From Periconia sp. R9002 (taxonomy: Eukaryota > Ascomycota > Dothideomycetes > Pleosporales > Periconiaceae), in NCBI GenBank assembly GCA_023627715.1, contig JAMAHW010000001.1, positions 1,240,001-1,304,000 of the forward strand: 64,000 nt of DNA. Reading direction: 5' to 3'. Below, piece after piece: positions 10,928 through 22,016 of the stretch; position 1 is the first letter of the stretch, and every line of letters starts with the position of its first letter. The notes beneath the pieces were generated by a model. That model made no database searches. It was not told the DNA's origin and saw only the letters and a program-made list of their open reading frames with translations. A program made the translations under genes and the position numbers.

Positions 10928-12532
10928 TGTAGACTCTGTGCGGTAGGTAGGCCACTGTGCTAGCTGTCGATGAGCAATCGAGTTGACCGTTGAGCGTTAT
11001 CGAGATACTTAATCCATCGCTGTATCCCTTCCAGGACTCGTCGATATGAGAATGTAACTGGAAGCACATATTGCAGATTAATGGGATTTTGGATGCACTT
11101 CATTTACTGCTCAGGTTAATTCTCTTGCAGGATTGTGTCATTTTGCCAGCTCAAAGGCTGCGGCTTTCGCATGCTCCGTCTCTCAATTCAGCAGAACAAA
11201 CTCACCTCCGTTAATATGAGTCCCTCAACGCCAACAGATCATGTATGATAATCCAGGTTGTAAACAATGCATTTCCCTGCACTGTACGCTGAGATTGTTG
11301 TGCATACCCAGTCCCCTCACTCTCCTGGAACCAATTTCTTACACTTATTACTTCCACATACCCAGAAACTTACCCCTCTCTCCTCAATCCCCCATACCAA
11401 CTTCTTTCCCCAGCCAAGAATACTCCGCGTAGCCCTCCGGTACTCATCCCCTGTCCAAACCCTTCCATAGCAATAATCAATAATAACGACACCCACCTTT
11501 GCCATGCATCACCAAATCCCACACAAACCACCGCTCATTCACACGCGCGGCGAGACATGGCAAAGTTCAAACCAACACGGGAGGAACGCCAGACGGCCTA
11601 TTCCGGAAAATAGGCGAGGAGCGCGGGTATGCTGTCCTCAAAGCAGGTAACAGGGGAATGGAACAACGTCCCGGGTCGGGGGAAGAATAGAGCATCCAGC
11701 GATCCGTAAGGTACGGTACGGCACGTACCCGCAACTGCCGCAGATTCGTATCAGGAACCGGACGCCAATGGACGGTTATCGGGGGTCAGTGACATAATTC
11801 AGCCACATGTTAGCTTTCCAAACTCTCTATTTTGTTTTGCATTTTTCTTGCTAAACTCTATGGTTCGTACGAGATGAGCGGGGAAAGGTGAGTGGTTGGG
11901 TTTTTTGACAGGCTGAAAGTGTACATACATATCCTCATGGGATGTCCCATTTAGGAAACCTGCTCGTAGAAAGAAAGGTTACATAGATGGGAAATTTGGT
12001 CCGTTGATGTGTTTCTGGTAATTAAAAAAAATTGGGGGACTGTTATTAACGAACTCTACATAACGTCCATCCACCTGTAAGGGAATAACCGCTGTAGTGG
12101 AACAACATTATCTTCTTCACTACCTTAAATATGCCAACACAATTTTATAGAGATGTAGATCGTATTTACTGTCAGTTTATCGACTAGTGTATCTATTGCT
12201 AGATGTAAAGTAGAACATTACGGCAGTTGAGGCATCAATGATGCTATTAGAGGTTTTATTCGCGGCAAGTTATTACGCCGTCGCTGTTTTCCCCTGCGCA
12301 ATTGCGATGTTCGGCATATTATAATTTCGTCGCTATTGGACGAAGGTTCAGTTAAGGCCTTCCTTTATAAGCGTTGGCAGCACAATGCGCTCAACAATTC
12401 GGCCTTATAAACATAACGTGCCTCTTATTTTAGCAGACCTTGCTTTTCTCCCAAGCGCTCATCATTTCATTGCATAAAGGGATAAGCAATGATTACGTTT
12501 CTGAACAGACCAACTTCTTCGGAAGAAACGAG
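10928..12532. other. Gene-poor region, 1.6 kb
   Basis: I see no gene. Small frames at 11241-11690 are pyrimidine-rich low-complexity text. The stretch 11800-12480 is A+T-rich with no coding signal. Confidence 0.5.
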
Positions 12533-13815
12533 CTACTCGGTTGTCACCTTAGGTTGTCCACAAGCTAAACCAACTTCTGTTCCCCATAAGTCACGTGGAA
12601 AGGCAGAACCACGTACGGATTTAGCTAGATTTGGAGGGAGGTAGTAATCGTCTCTTTTCCATGACAGAGTTTCGGTCTTTGTGGATTCTAAGGGGAACTG
12701 CTCAACAATAGCTTTGAAGTCTTCAAATCCGATGGTTTCATGATCGTCCCAGCTAAAGAGATAGTGTTAACGGGAAATGGTAATAAGAGGGAAAGGATTT
12801 CATACCAACCGCTACTCCAATATTCATACCTAGCCTGATATCCCGAAATTACTTGATAAAAAGTCTCTCGTGGAACTAGAGGCGTGATTTTGAAGATGGG
12901 TACAGCGACGGCCGTCTTTAGTTCCGCACCGGGCATCACTCTAAATCCGTAACTATCCCTATATCGGTTCAGTTTAGTTGGATGTACGTCTTGATACAAT
13001 TTGTAAAGTCTTGAGCTGACAAGTCCCTTTCCAGCGACGCCTTCGAAATGATGCTTTAAGAATCCTTCGAATATCTATTGATGTTAATTACACACCAGCG
13101 AGTACGAGGATTCTTACATACTGGCCACTTGCTGAACCACTCATACGGCAGACTAAATTCCCTTCCCCGGCAATCTTCAAAGCGAATGTTGTTATCTAGC
13201 AGTAAAGTTGGAGCAAGGTATAGAATAGGCGAAGACAGACGAGTAAAGGCTCGGATTTGAGTTTTGACATGACTAAAATATATTGTTAAGGGAGTTGAAA
13301 CGTGGGTTAGGAGCGTCTTACACAAGGTATACAAGAATGCTTCGAATAGTAGCGAGGATTTGGAAGAATCTGCAAGACTGAGCTATAGTACTGTAAACTT
13401 TACTTGTTGCTAAAACTTACAAGTTTTTCAGGTTCTTTGAAACATTTTCCCGAGGGGTAATTATCCGGATAGTCTCACTTGAGGAGAGATTCGTGCTCGC
13501 AATGGATGCTCTCTGCACTCCCAGAAGGATAATTCGCTTGAGCTCTCTCTCGGTTGTGTTCCTCAATACCAGGAGATCTATCCAATCGTGTTTTTAAATC
13601 ATCAACTGCTTCTAAAATTGTGGTGCTCAGAGAATAGTTTTCAGATTTGCACGATTCTAGAAGTGTTTCCAATGATCTTAGTGTTCGGGAGGAGGAACTG
13701 ACTACACGCTAACATAGACGCTAAATAGGTTGAGATGGTAGTAAATTCATAGCTTTATAGGGAACACTACTTACTTTCGCTATTAAAGACAAGCCTTTGT
13801 ACTCGCTCTAACGTA
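12533..13815 (-). CDS. Ubiquitin-like-domain (ULD-type) protein, 5' end unresolved
   Basis: Exons rebuilt by splice sites: 13479-13701, 13322-13369, 13122-13272, 12806-13074, 12533-12752, plus a probable upstream exon ending at 13775. Phases agree through every join. The core reads LLLDNNIRFEDCRGREFSLP, then YEWFSKWPIFEGFLKHHFEG, the pattern (D-x-I-x-F-x-D-x-x-G-R-x-x-x-L-P) of a fungal ubiquitin-like domain found in many uncharacterised ascomycete proteins. The segment before it, RTLRSLETLLESCKSENYSL, looks helical, as usual in this family. The C-terminal part ends LACGQPKVTTE. I find no convincing ATG for the upstream exon (frame DGTLTLERVQRLVFNSE), and the protein is shorter than family members I recall. 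It could be 5'-truncated or start in an exon I missed. Function unknown. Confidence 0.62.
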
Positions 13816-15091
13816 AGGGTACCATCCCCACACCCAGCCTATCAGCCTCAAACAACTACCTACCTAGTCGTCCTACACCCCACCAACCAACCTCCCATCA
13901 TCTTAATCAAAACGTATATTTATTACTTCAACCTTAATCCTTAAATCTCAAATCTCATCCATTTTATACAACGAACACGCACCCCGTTACGAGATTCTGC
14001 ATACATACATGTAGTTAGATAAATGTAAAGAACACTACATGCATAGAAAGGAGATGTGAAGAAGGGGTCAAAGAGGTTGATGGTACAAAGACGACTGATT
14101 CAAGTGTTTGAGGGAGTGGGTGAGTGACTGGGTGGTACTGATTGTGTGATTTTGGTATAGTGTAGTATGGTATGTGAATAAGGGGAGGGGAGAGGGAGAG
14201 AATATGTAGAGTAGAACGTACCGAGAAGCAGAAGAGGGGGGGAAGGGGTTGAAGGTCGGCGATGCAGGAAGGAAGTCAGTTAAGTAGAAAAATTAGGTGT
14301 AAGATAGGTAAGGCAAGAAAAGCGAGGAAAGGAATTCTTTATTTTCATCGTCCATAGTCTCATGGTTCATTGTCTTTACACAGGATTATCAATCTCTCTT
14401 ATCTGTCCATGCATCCATCCATCACGGATGAATCCCACACCTCTCACCTTTCCCCAACCCCCCCTCTCTCTCTCGCGCATGTCCATGTTTGATGCACGCG
14501 ACACCCTCCCCCATCCCGAATCGAGCAAAAAAAAAACGACAAGAAGAAAAGAAAAGAAAAATCCCAAATCGAGGCCCCCTAGCTCCAGACTTTTTGCAAT
14601 CGAATCGATCTCAAATGTGGATGATGATGATAATGGTGATGGTGATGCCGAGTTTTATACCTAAACTCCACCCGAGAGGCTCGCTGGCTATTCCGAACGC
14701 AAATAGAAGGGGGGAACAGGTAGGAGCGTGATGGTGTATGTGTGTGTGAAAAAGGAGATGATGGGAGGGGAAAGGTGGGGGGAATCGAGAGCGTATGAGG
14801 GTGGGAAGAAAATGTGGAAATCAAGAAAAAACAATCATTAAGTAATGTTTAAGAGACATTCGTATGGTTCACCACCTAGGGGTTGATGAGGAAGGAGGGA
14901 AGAAGAGGAAGTGTACCAAAACTTCCATAGATGGGGCTTCCTTCGCCTCCTCCCAAACTCCACGCGATTTCAATCATCCAGTGAGACAATGGCTACTCAG
15001 GGGGAAGGTGGTGGGGGGATTTGGTGGATTGGACAGTGTTGTGGTTGAGTCATCCTTGCGTTCTTAATCGAAGGAACAGGCGAGGAGGGTC
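13816..15091. other. Low-complexity intergenic region
   Basis: No gene seen. The DNA is purine/pyrimidine-skewed with A-rich and GATGAT/GGTGAT runs (14500-14660) and T/G-rich tracts. The right end is the 3' flank of TAF14. Confidence 0.5.
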
Positions 15092-15962
15092 CTAGACCTC
15101 TATCTTGGAGGAAGTGAACTCCCACAGCATCTTGACGAGCGAATCAGGCAGTGTGTAGAGGTCGACGTGGAATTCGCCGTCTGCGGAGAAAGCGTATGTT
15201 AGTGAATGTAACTTTGTTCGTATTTTCTGATTGGGTCCCACTCACTCTCGACATCGTTCTTGGTGTACGTCTCGCTCGTCTTGTTGTCGTGCACCAGAGT
15301 CACCACGTGCAATAGGTCGTCTTCAGACAGCTTCTGCAAGCCGTCGGCGAGCTTCTCCATATCCACGTTCTTGTCCTTGCGACCCTTCTTCTTGCCGGCG
15401 TCCTTGGCGCCACCGCGCGCGCCATTGGCTTCCGTACCGCTAGCCTCTAGCAGGGCCACGAGGTCCGGCTTGGGGTTGCGGAAGGTGATGGTGTGGGTAG
15501 CCTCGTACTTCTCGGCCTGGAAGTTGAGGTCGTGGTCGAGCGTGTAGTCGCCACCACGATGCGCGGCGGTGAGGACAATCTTCATGTCGAACTCGCCCCA
15601 GCCCTTCTCCTCGATGCGGAAAGGCGGCTTCTTGAAGGTTTGCTTGTTCTTCTCGAACGAAGGGTGCAGGTTGTAGACGGCCTTCTCGAAACAGTTGGCG
15701 GGGACCTCATTGCCGTTGGAGTCGAGGAGGTAGATTTCTATGCTCCAAGTTCGCATGGGGAATCCTTCCATAGGCGACGGCTCCGAGCTGGACAAACGTT
15801 AGTAGACGCGCATGGCGAGAGAGCGACGCGACGCGGGCTTGGGCGGTACGTACATGGGCGACTGCCTCGTAATGAGTTTGACGGTTTTCTTATACTACAA
15901 GGCAGCAAATTAGCTCATGGAATCAGACAACATTGCGGGAGGGGGCGACTCACATCCGGCAT
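15092..15962 (-). CDS. taf14: TAF14-like YEATS-domain protein
   Basis: Model: 15954-15962, 15854-15894, 15246-15787, 15092-15180; 226 residues. The first exon codes only Met-Pro-Asp. Taf14 belongs to TFIID, TFIIF and several chromatin-remodelling or acetylation complexes, and its YEATS domain reads acylated histone lysines. The YEATS region (about 1-120) shows TVKLITRQSP, EGFPMRTWSIEIYLLD, VYNLHPSFE, PPFRIEEKGWGEFDMKI and HDLNFQ. A Lys/Gly-rich linker follows. The C-terminal ET-like domain reads LADGLQKLSEDDLLHVVTLV and ends DVENGEFHVDLYTLP..LVKMLWEF; the last splice restores this conserved end. Length matches fungal Taf14. Identification is by family pattern and is strong. Confidence 0.93.
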
Positions 15963-16802
15963 CTTGACTTGACTTCACGCTCGTTCTCGCGCAATCGCGG
16001 TATTTCAACAGTTCCGAGTCGATCGCAAGATATTCACAGTAGGCTGGGTTGATGCGCGCAAGAAATGGGAGAGATTTATGAGGTTGCAATCGTATGCGGT
16101 GATGGAGGAGCCGGTGGCAGAAAGGTTTAGTGTAGTTTGAGGCGCGTCTGTAGTTTTGGTTTGGGTTGGTGAGGTGATGGGTTTGGTGGTTTGGATCGAT
16201 TTGGTGGTCAAAGCTCAATTTGTCTTGCGGGGAGCTCGCTGCTCTCACTTACTGGGTCTTGGCGGGCAGCACTACATGTAAAACTTGCATTGTATATATG
16301 CGCTCGATACTATTACTCCATCTAGTCAAGCGTATCATCTATTTCACCATGCTGGGCATATGTACACATGTTAGGGCTGAGCGTGATATCTCACATGGGC
16401 ATGATAGCACAATCATCCAAAATCATGTCATATCGGGGTTTTGGAAGGGCAAGATTTTGTGTGGCAGTACATTGGTTGCCAACTATTCATGGGGGTAGGA
16501 GTTGTACTATCTATCTATGTGCAAGTGGTGTTGGAGATTGAGGAGGGGGGAAGATCCATCTCTCATTTAATCTCTTTCTTTCTCTGTCGCTGGGGGCTAA
16601 TGACTATGATACTTACCAAAATCCACCTCACCACATCGAGAGCGACATCCGCCGTGGTTTCATTACCTTCGTGACAATGCCCCGTCCGTAATTTACTCTG
16701 CAGTTCCGGGTCCATCCGTCCATCCATCCATACAATTCAGAATGCCCTTTCCTGCCAACTTTCCCGTTTCATCGTAAACCTCATAAACCATCTAGTCCAC
16801 GT
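15963..16802. other. Intergenic region between TAF14 and RanBP1
   Basis: No gene recognised. It contains the TAF14 promoter side (15963-16250) and the 3' flank of the RanBP1 gene, with CATCCATC repeats near 16715. Confidence 0.5.
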
Positions 16803-17684
16803 TTACTCGCTGGCCTTGAACAGGGCCTCGTTCTCTTGCTGTGCCTTGATGAAGGCCTCTTTGAAAGCGTTGGCGTCTAGATTATATTGTCAGCAAACAT
16901 GCCTCAGCCCACTCTCCATTTCACTGCAAACTTACTCTCGCTGTTGGCAAAACGGATAGCAAGCGTCTGAGCCTCAGGCTCGCCCTCGCTAACATCAGCG
17001 GCGGCGTTCCAGACCCAGCTGCGGTCGGAGCCAACGTTGGGCGACAGCTTCATGTCGGGGACAACGTAGTGGTTGGCGCACACCTTCAACGTCTTGTCGC
17101 GGCGCATGACCAGCCTCGTCTTTCCGTTCTCCTTGTGCTTCAATAACCGGACGTCGCCAGTGCCGCGCTCCTTCCACTCCCTGCTCTCACGGTCAAACTT
17201 GAACAGCTTAGCGCGCATTTTGAAGGTCTGCTCCTCGAGCTCTTCGTTGGTCTTGGTATCGACTTTCTCGGTGAGGTGGACGATGGGCTTGAACTCAACG
17301 TCGGGTTCCTCGTTCTCAGGGTTCTCCTCCTACACGGGTCTCGATCAGCGCGTCGTCCATACATGCAACTTTCCCGTGTTGACCTACCTCGGTCTTCTTG
17401 GTGGCTCCGCTGGGCTCGTCGGCACCTTCGTCATCGTCCTCCTTCTTCTCTTTCTTAGGACCGCCACCAAACATGGAGAAAACGTTGTCCTTGACGGCCG
17501 TGGTAGCGGACGCAGCCGCCTCAGTAGCCTTCTCCGTAACGGTCTTGTCCTCGGCGGGCTTAGAGTCGGCGGCTTTGGAGTCGGTGACATCGGTCGTAAC
17601 CTTTGCAGTCTCGTCCTTGACCAAGGTTGCGCCGGGGGCGGCAGCCTGCTCAGCAGCGGGGTCGGGTTTCGCAGCGTCGGCCAT
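16803..17684 (-). CDS. yrb1: Ran-binding protein 1 (RanBP1/Yrb1)
   Basis: Model: 17388-17684, 16936-17329, 16803-16876; 254 residues, phases consistent. RanBP1 binds Ran-GTP and stimulates its GAP-driven hydrolysis after nuclear export, releasing Ran from transport receptors in the cytoplasm. The first ~100 residues are an Ala/Lys/Glu-rich disordered tail with [18 protein letters not shown]. The Ran-binding domain (about 115-235) shows [77 protein letters not shown] and [20 protein letters not shown]. All are hallmark blocks, and the last is completed by the splice. The 3' end reads [12 protein letters not shown]. Confidence 0.95.
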
Positions 17685-18480
17685 GGTGGCGGTGTGTTTG
17701 TGTGGGTGGAATGTGAGTAGTTGCGGGGTGGCGAAAATGGATAGGTATCGAGCTTTGTTCTGGTCAGAGGGTTGTGACTTTCTCGAGGTTGAGAAAGCAA
17801 ATACGTACTCGGGACTGGGGCTCGAAGAGTTGATAGTCCAAGAAATAGTCAGGTAGAGTGGATGAGTTGTTGTTTAAGTAACTAGAATTTGAAAGGAGAA
17901 GTGGGATGAGTTTCACCCCGCCTCGCCTCCTTTAGGCTTAGCGTGCATCGACCAGGCACCGTTTGTACTCTTCTGCTGCCTAACAATGTATACATCAATC
18001 GCACCTGTGTCTGCCTGGTTGTGTTCAGTGCTTAACGTGTATCTATCTTTGTGACCGTGCATACTATTTTCACAGCCACAAGGGCGCACAGTCACTGATC
18101 CTGGTAACAAACATTCAGAAGTGGATTCCCTATGCGCCTACTACTGGATATACCCAATACGTCCATAATCATGCCCGTTTCACTCTCTTAACGCCGTATG
18201 GACCAGGAAAAGCTCACATTCATAGCCCATGAGACTATCTGCCCAACACTATTGGCGTCATGATCCTTGATGTAGTACGAGCCTGCCGCCATCGTGTTCC
18301 ACCCCACGGTTCCACGCCACGTCACGGATTTATCGGAGAAGCGTTCAACCAGATGCCCCATAACGCCATCCCGTCACCGAAGAAAAAAGCAAAATAAAGG
18401 AAAGAGAAAAACCCTCCCAGAGAAGGAAAAAGGACGCCATACGCTACCACATCAAGTAGCTGTCCCCCATTCCCCAAAAT
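17685..18480. other. Intergenic region upstream of RanBP1
   Basis: No gene seen. The left part is the RanBP1 promoter/leader; the right part is the 3' flank of the neighbouring membrane-protein gene. Confidence 0.5.
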
Positions 18481-20784
18481 CTATCGGCCGGCATGTTTGC
18501 AAGCTCGCGTTTTCTTCCCCTCTGGCTTGGCTTCTGAAAGGCCCATAGCCTCTTCGAACCGGCATCGTATCTGGAAAGCGTTTTGGCGGGCGCGAAGTGC
18601 GGCGTTTGATGTTCGTACAGGAGCAGTCACCTTGCGAAGGCCTTGCCAAGTTTCTGAAGAAGCCTCCTGGATTAAATGGACACCAGATTCTATCTGCCGC
18701 TGCACCTCCTTTTGAGTTTCGCGCATGCCACCTGCCAAGTTAGTATTGGGGAAGTGGACCTGCTTCTTCATATCGATTATGTTGGTTTCTGCACGAGATA
18801 GTGCCGCTTTCGCGTTTTCAGAGAAAGATGAAGACAGTTTTCTCAGCCTTTCCTGTTTGGCAGCAACGTCGCGGTGGACCATATCCATGAACTGACCAAT
18901 CAAAGTTTTGTTGTGACCCATGTTGACTGTGAACCACTGTTGCATCTTCAACGGTTTCGAATGGGTTGCAATAGTCACATTGAACAGTCCGAATTGATAC
19001 TCCTGCTCAAGCTCAACCACGTAGCCTCCATCTGTCGTGCGAGTGTATCGGATAGGAACCTTCTCAGCATCCTTGGTGACTTGTATTTGGAGCTGCGGTT
19101 TGCTCTTGCGGTTGGCGAAACCCTTATCAGGACTAAGGGTCAACTCGTGTTCACCTGTCAGCCGGACATCATAGAAGATTGCTTTGTCCGTTTTCTTTTT
19201 CAATATGCGGCGAGCAGGTGAATTGTGTAAGGGGAACACAACACTTAGAGCACTGGGTGTCGAAGAAGTAGAGGCCGCAGACACAGAGGGAGTTGATGAT
19301 GATGGTTGCTCGAACACCACTGTAGGAGGGATCTGCTCATATCCAGTGCTGCACAGAGTCGTGCTGCTTTCGTGTGGCACTGGTAGACTCTTGGTTTGCA
19401 TCAAGGAAATAGAGGGGAAGATGACATAACAACTACTGAGCATGACCGTCAAAAGTCCAAGAACTAGAGCAAAATTGACTAGAGAGCCTCGCTCTGACCT
19501 GATGGCTTTGTTGAAGTAGGTGGAATAGCTCCACAGGCTCCAGGATCTGAACTGAGAGTTGCGCTTGGGGGAGGGTATGCGTGAGTCGAGGGCGACTAGA
19601 TGACGGTTCAGTTGCGAGGAATCGAGGTTTTGCAGGGTATAGAGGTCAATAGGAATGTTCTCCTTTAGTACAAATTCCTCAGAGTCGTCGTTTTTTCCCT
19701 CCACACAAAGCTGCATAGTCTTTGGGTTGCCAACAGGTTCAAGTGAGTGATGGTGGAACCGTCGATCCTCAGCAACATGGAGACAGGGAATCTGATGTCG
19801 TCCGAAAGCCTCACAGGCAGCGGGGAAGTTTTCGATCTCTGAAGCAGGTATTCGTGGGTGGGGATACCAGAACACCACAAGATCAGGGAGGCGTTCTGCC
19901 TGCACCGAGGTGCATTTGCGGGGTGTGCCGATCGTAAGACGCATGCCATCATCGAAAGTAACCATGACGTCGGAAGCTTTGGCTGTATCATCCAGCAGTT
20001 TGATGTCAGTACAGTTGTCAACACAAAGTACTGGACCGTATGGCTCCATTTCGCCGTGCCTCATGATAGACCTCGAGGGGCCGGGACTGGCTGCGAGCGC
20101 GTTGCTGATGCAACGTTCAATGTCAAACATAGCCCAGCGTGCTATATTTCCGACATAGAGTATCTTGAAGGCGACACGTGCCGGCATGTAGAAGTCGGCC
20201 AAGGCGGCTCGGACCGTCAACCTCATGTCGAGGGAGTTGTAGGGCTTCAGGACTCCTTCGGCTGTTTGAGCTGGAGTGAACTCCTTGGTGATGGCCCAAG
20301 CCTTGGTGATGCCTTGGTCTGCCTGTTGCTCCTCTTCCATCTTGATTTCCGTCAGACTCTCGCTTTGCCCCATATAAGGTCCTTCCGTAAGAGCGCTGTC
20401 GTGGATATCGACGGTGGTCGACACATGGTCGTCGGTGGGTTCGATAGTTGAGGTCTCGAGAGGGAGTGGGCGGTCGTCGGCATAGTGTGCGAAGTCGTCA
20501 TCTTCCTCGTCGTCGAAGGTGGAGACGTCGGCCGTGGAAGCTACCGAAGCCGTGTGGCCTTCATCGTCTGATGTTTCGTAGACGCTGTCGCTCATACCCA
20601 CGACTTCGCCGTCGGACATGGCTACGACTTCGTAGGTGCTCTCGTCCAAGGCAGCTGGCTCTTGGGAGGGTCGGGCGTTGGATCTCATGATTAAGCTATT
20701 GAGGTCGAGTTTCTCTATGGAATGGTCGACCCGAACGGGTGGGAAGTCTAGTTCCTGAGAGGACTCAGGATTGCTAGCGGCCAT
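18481..20784 (-). CDS. Unknown 767-residue protein with one membrane segment
   Basis: A single long exon starting with MAASNPESSQELD. I do not recognise the family. Residues ~1-160 are acidic and Ser/Thr-rich (for example YETSDDEGHTASVAS, DDEEDDDFAHYADD) and probably disordered. Residues ~170-380 look folded, with LTVRAALADFYMPARVAFKI and LPDLVVFWYPHPRIPASE. One hydrophobic helix (VNFALVLGLLTVMLSSCYVI, about 435-455) is followed by a Ser/Thr-rich linker and a region with alternating beta-like text (YDVRLTGEHELTLSPDKGF, YVVELEQEYQFGLFNVTIAT). The last ~120 residues are helical and basic, ending KKTRACKHAGR. The layout suggests a single-pass membrane protein with two soluble domains, but orientation and role are unknown. 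Confidence 0.8.
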   Translation of the reverse strand: MAASNPESSQELDFPPVRVDHSIEKLDLNSLIMRSNARPSQEPAALDESTYEVVAMSDGEVVGMSDSVYETSDDEGHTASVASTADVSTFDDEEDDDFAHYADDRPLPLETSTIEPTDDHVSTTVDIHDSALTEGPYMGQSESLTEIKMEEEQQADQGITKAWAITKEFTPAQTAEGVLKPYNSLDMRLTVRAALADFYMPARVAFKILYVGNIARWAMFDIERCISNALAASPGPSRSIMRHGEMEPYGPVLCVDNCTDIKLLDDTAKASDVMVTFDDGMRLTIGTPRKCTSVQAERLPDLVVFWYPHPRIPASEIENFPAACEAFGRHQIPCLHVAEDRRFHHHSLEPVGNPKTMQLCVEGKNDDSEEFVLKENIPIDLYTLQNLDSSQLNRHLVALDSRIPSPKRNSQFRSWSLWSYSTYFNKAIRSERGSLVNFALVLGLLTVMLSSCYVIFPSISLMQTKSLPVPHESSTTLCSTGYEQIPPTVVFEQPSSSTPSVSAASTSSTPSALSVVFPLHNSPARRILKKKTDKAIFYDVRLTGEHELTLSPDKGFANRKSKPQLQIQVTKDAEKVPIRYTRTTDGGYVVELEQEYQFGLFNVTIATHSKPLKMQQWFTVNMGHNKTLIGQFMDMVHRDVAAKQERLRKLSSSFSENAKAALSRAETNIIDMKKQVHFPNTNLAGGMRETQKEVQRQIESGVHLIQEASSETWQGLRKVTAPVRTSNAALRARQNAFQIRCRFEEAMGLSEAKPEGKKTRACKHAGR

Positions 20785-22016
20785 GTCAGTAGGTGCTCAA
20801 AGGACAAACATGAAAGAAGGGTAGAAGAAGGGTGGAAAGGTGGAAAGGCGGAAGAGCGGGGAGAAGAAGGAGAGCGTGGCGGGTAACAAGGCGTGTGGTG
20901 GTAGAGCAAGCTTAGTAGTGGTGAGTGAGTGAGTGAGTGGTGGACGGGGGTGTGCTCGGACGTGCTGCTCAGATGCTGCCTAACAGGCCTCCGACGTGAC
21001 TTACGGCGGGGGTGGTTAGGGTAACTGTGCGGGGCATTAATACACGTCTATGGACGCAGCCCGCTGAGAGTTGGGACGGGAGAGGTGGAGAGGATTTGAA
21101 ACCGGCGTGCGGTGGTGACAAAGAAAGAAGGAGGCGTAGGTAGTCGTGGCAGGGTGTTGTCGTGTAAGAGGTGAGCAGGTGGAAGTGTAGGTATGTATTA
21201 CATACATGCCTTCGGCAGCCAGATGGGATAGTTACCTACTGTATGATGTAGCCAGGCTAGGATAGGTACGACGACTACGTTATGTACATATAATACTGTA
21301 CGTACATGGTGTAACACATCGCGCCGTCCAACACTGGGCTTTGTAATTAGTCACCTAGTTACATATTGCACGGCACTTCAAAGGAGCTCGATATGTAGAA
21401 ATAATGGTTCCGCAGCTCAGCAAGTCGTGATTTGTATGTTGGCTTCCATTACAAGGTACCTAGCAGTCTAAGAGCAATGGATGCAAGTGCCCACCCCCGC
21501 GCCTCCTCCGCACCAAAGCGGAAAGGACGTATCAACGCCCTATCAGCTGAGCATGCACGCTAGATGACTGGTCCCGTTAGCTCCTCCACCTATTTCCGCC
21601 CCCTGCTCCACATCCTCAAACACTCGACGACAACGCATCTATCTCTATGTATATTCCTCATCATTTATATTTCCTTTCCTCTTCTTTATAAACGGAAAAA
21701 AAGAATCCCTCCTCTGTTGCATGCTGTTTACAAGAAATACTCGATCCCATCATATCTCATCATTCCCCTTTTTCCTTCCTACTCGTCTATCTATGTAGTC
21801 ATAGCCTCCCAATCTATGACATGTGAATCCCAATCATTCCATCATCCATCCAAACGCCGCCCGCCCGAACCCACGGGCATGAATGTCCCTTGTCCTGCAG
21901 TGCTATAATAAATAAATCCCCACCCAGTGTCCGCCTACCTCCCTTCTTGTTGAACTCCAATCAATGCATGGGGTATCGCACTTGAGAATCATTGCGCCAA
22001 AACAGTAAACCCTCCC
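20785..22016. other. Intergenic region, 1.2 kb
   Basis: Promoter side of the membrane-protein gene, with purine-rich DNA and a GTGA microsatellite at 20921-20940. It also holds the 3' flank of the mannosyltransferase gene. No gene recognised. Confidence 0.5.
20921..20940. repeat. GTGA microsatellite
   Basis: Four to five GTGA units in the non-coding region upstream of the membrane-protein gene. Confidence 0.9.

Noticed and set aside
17384..17800. Minus-strand frame of 138 residues and plus frames over RanBP1
   Set aside because: Shadow frames of the well-supported RanBP1 exons.
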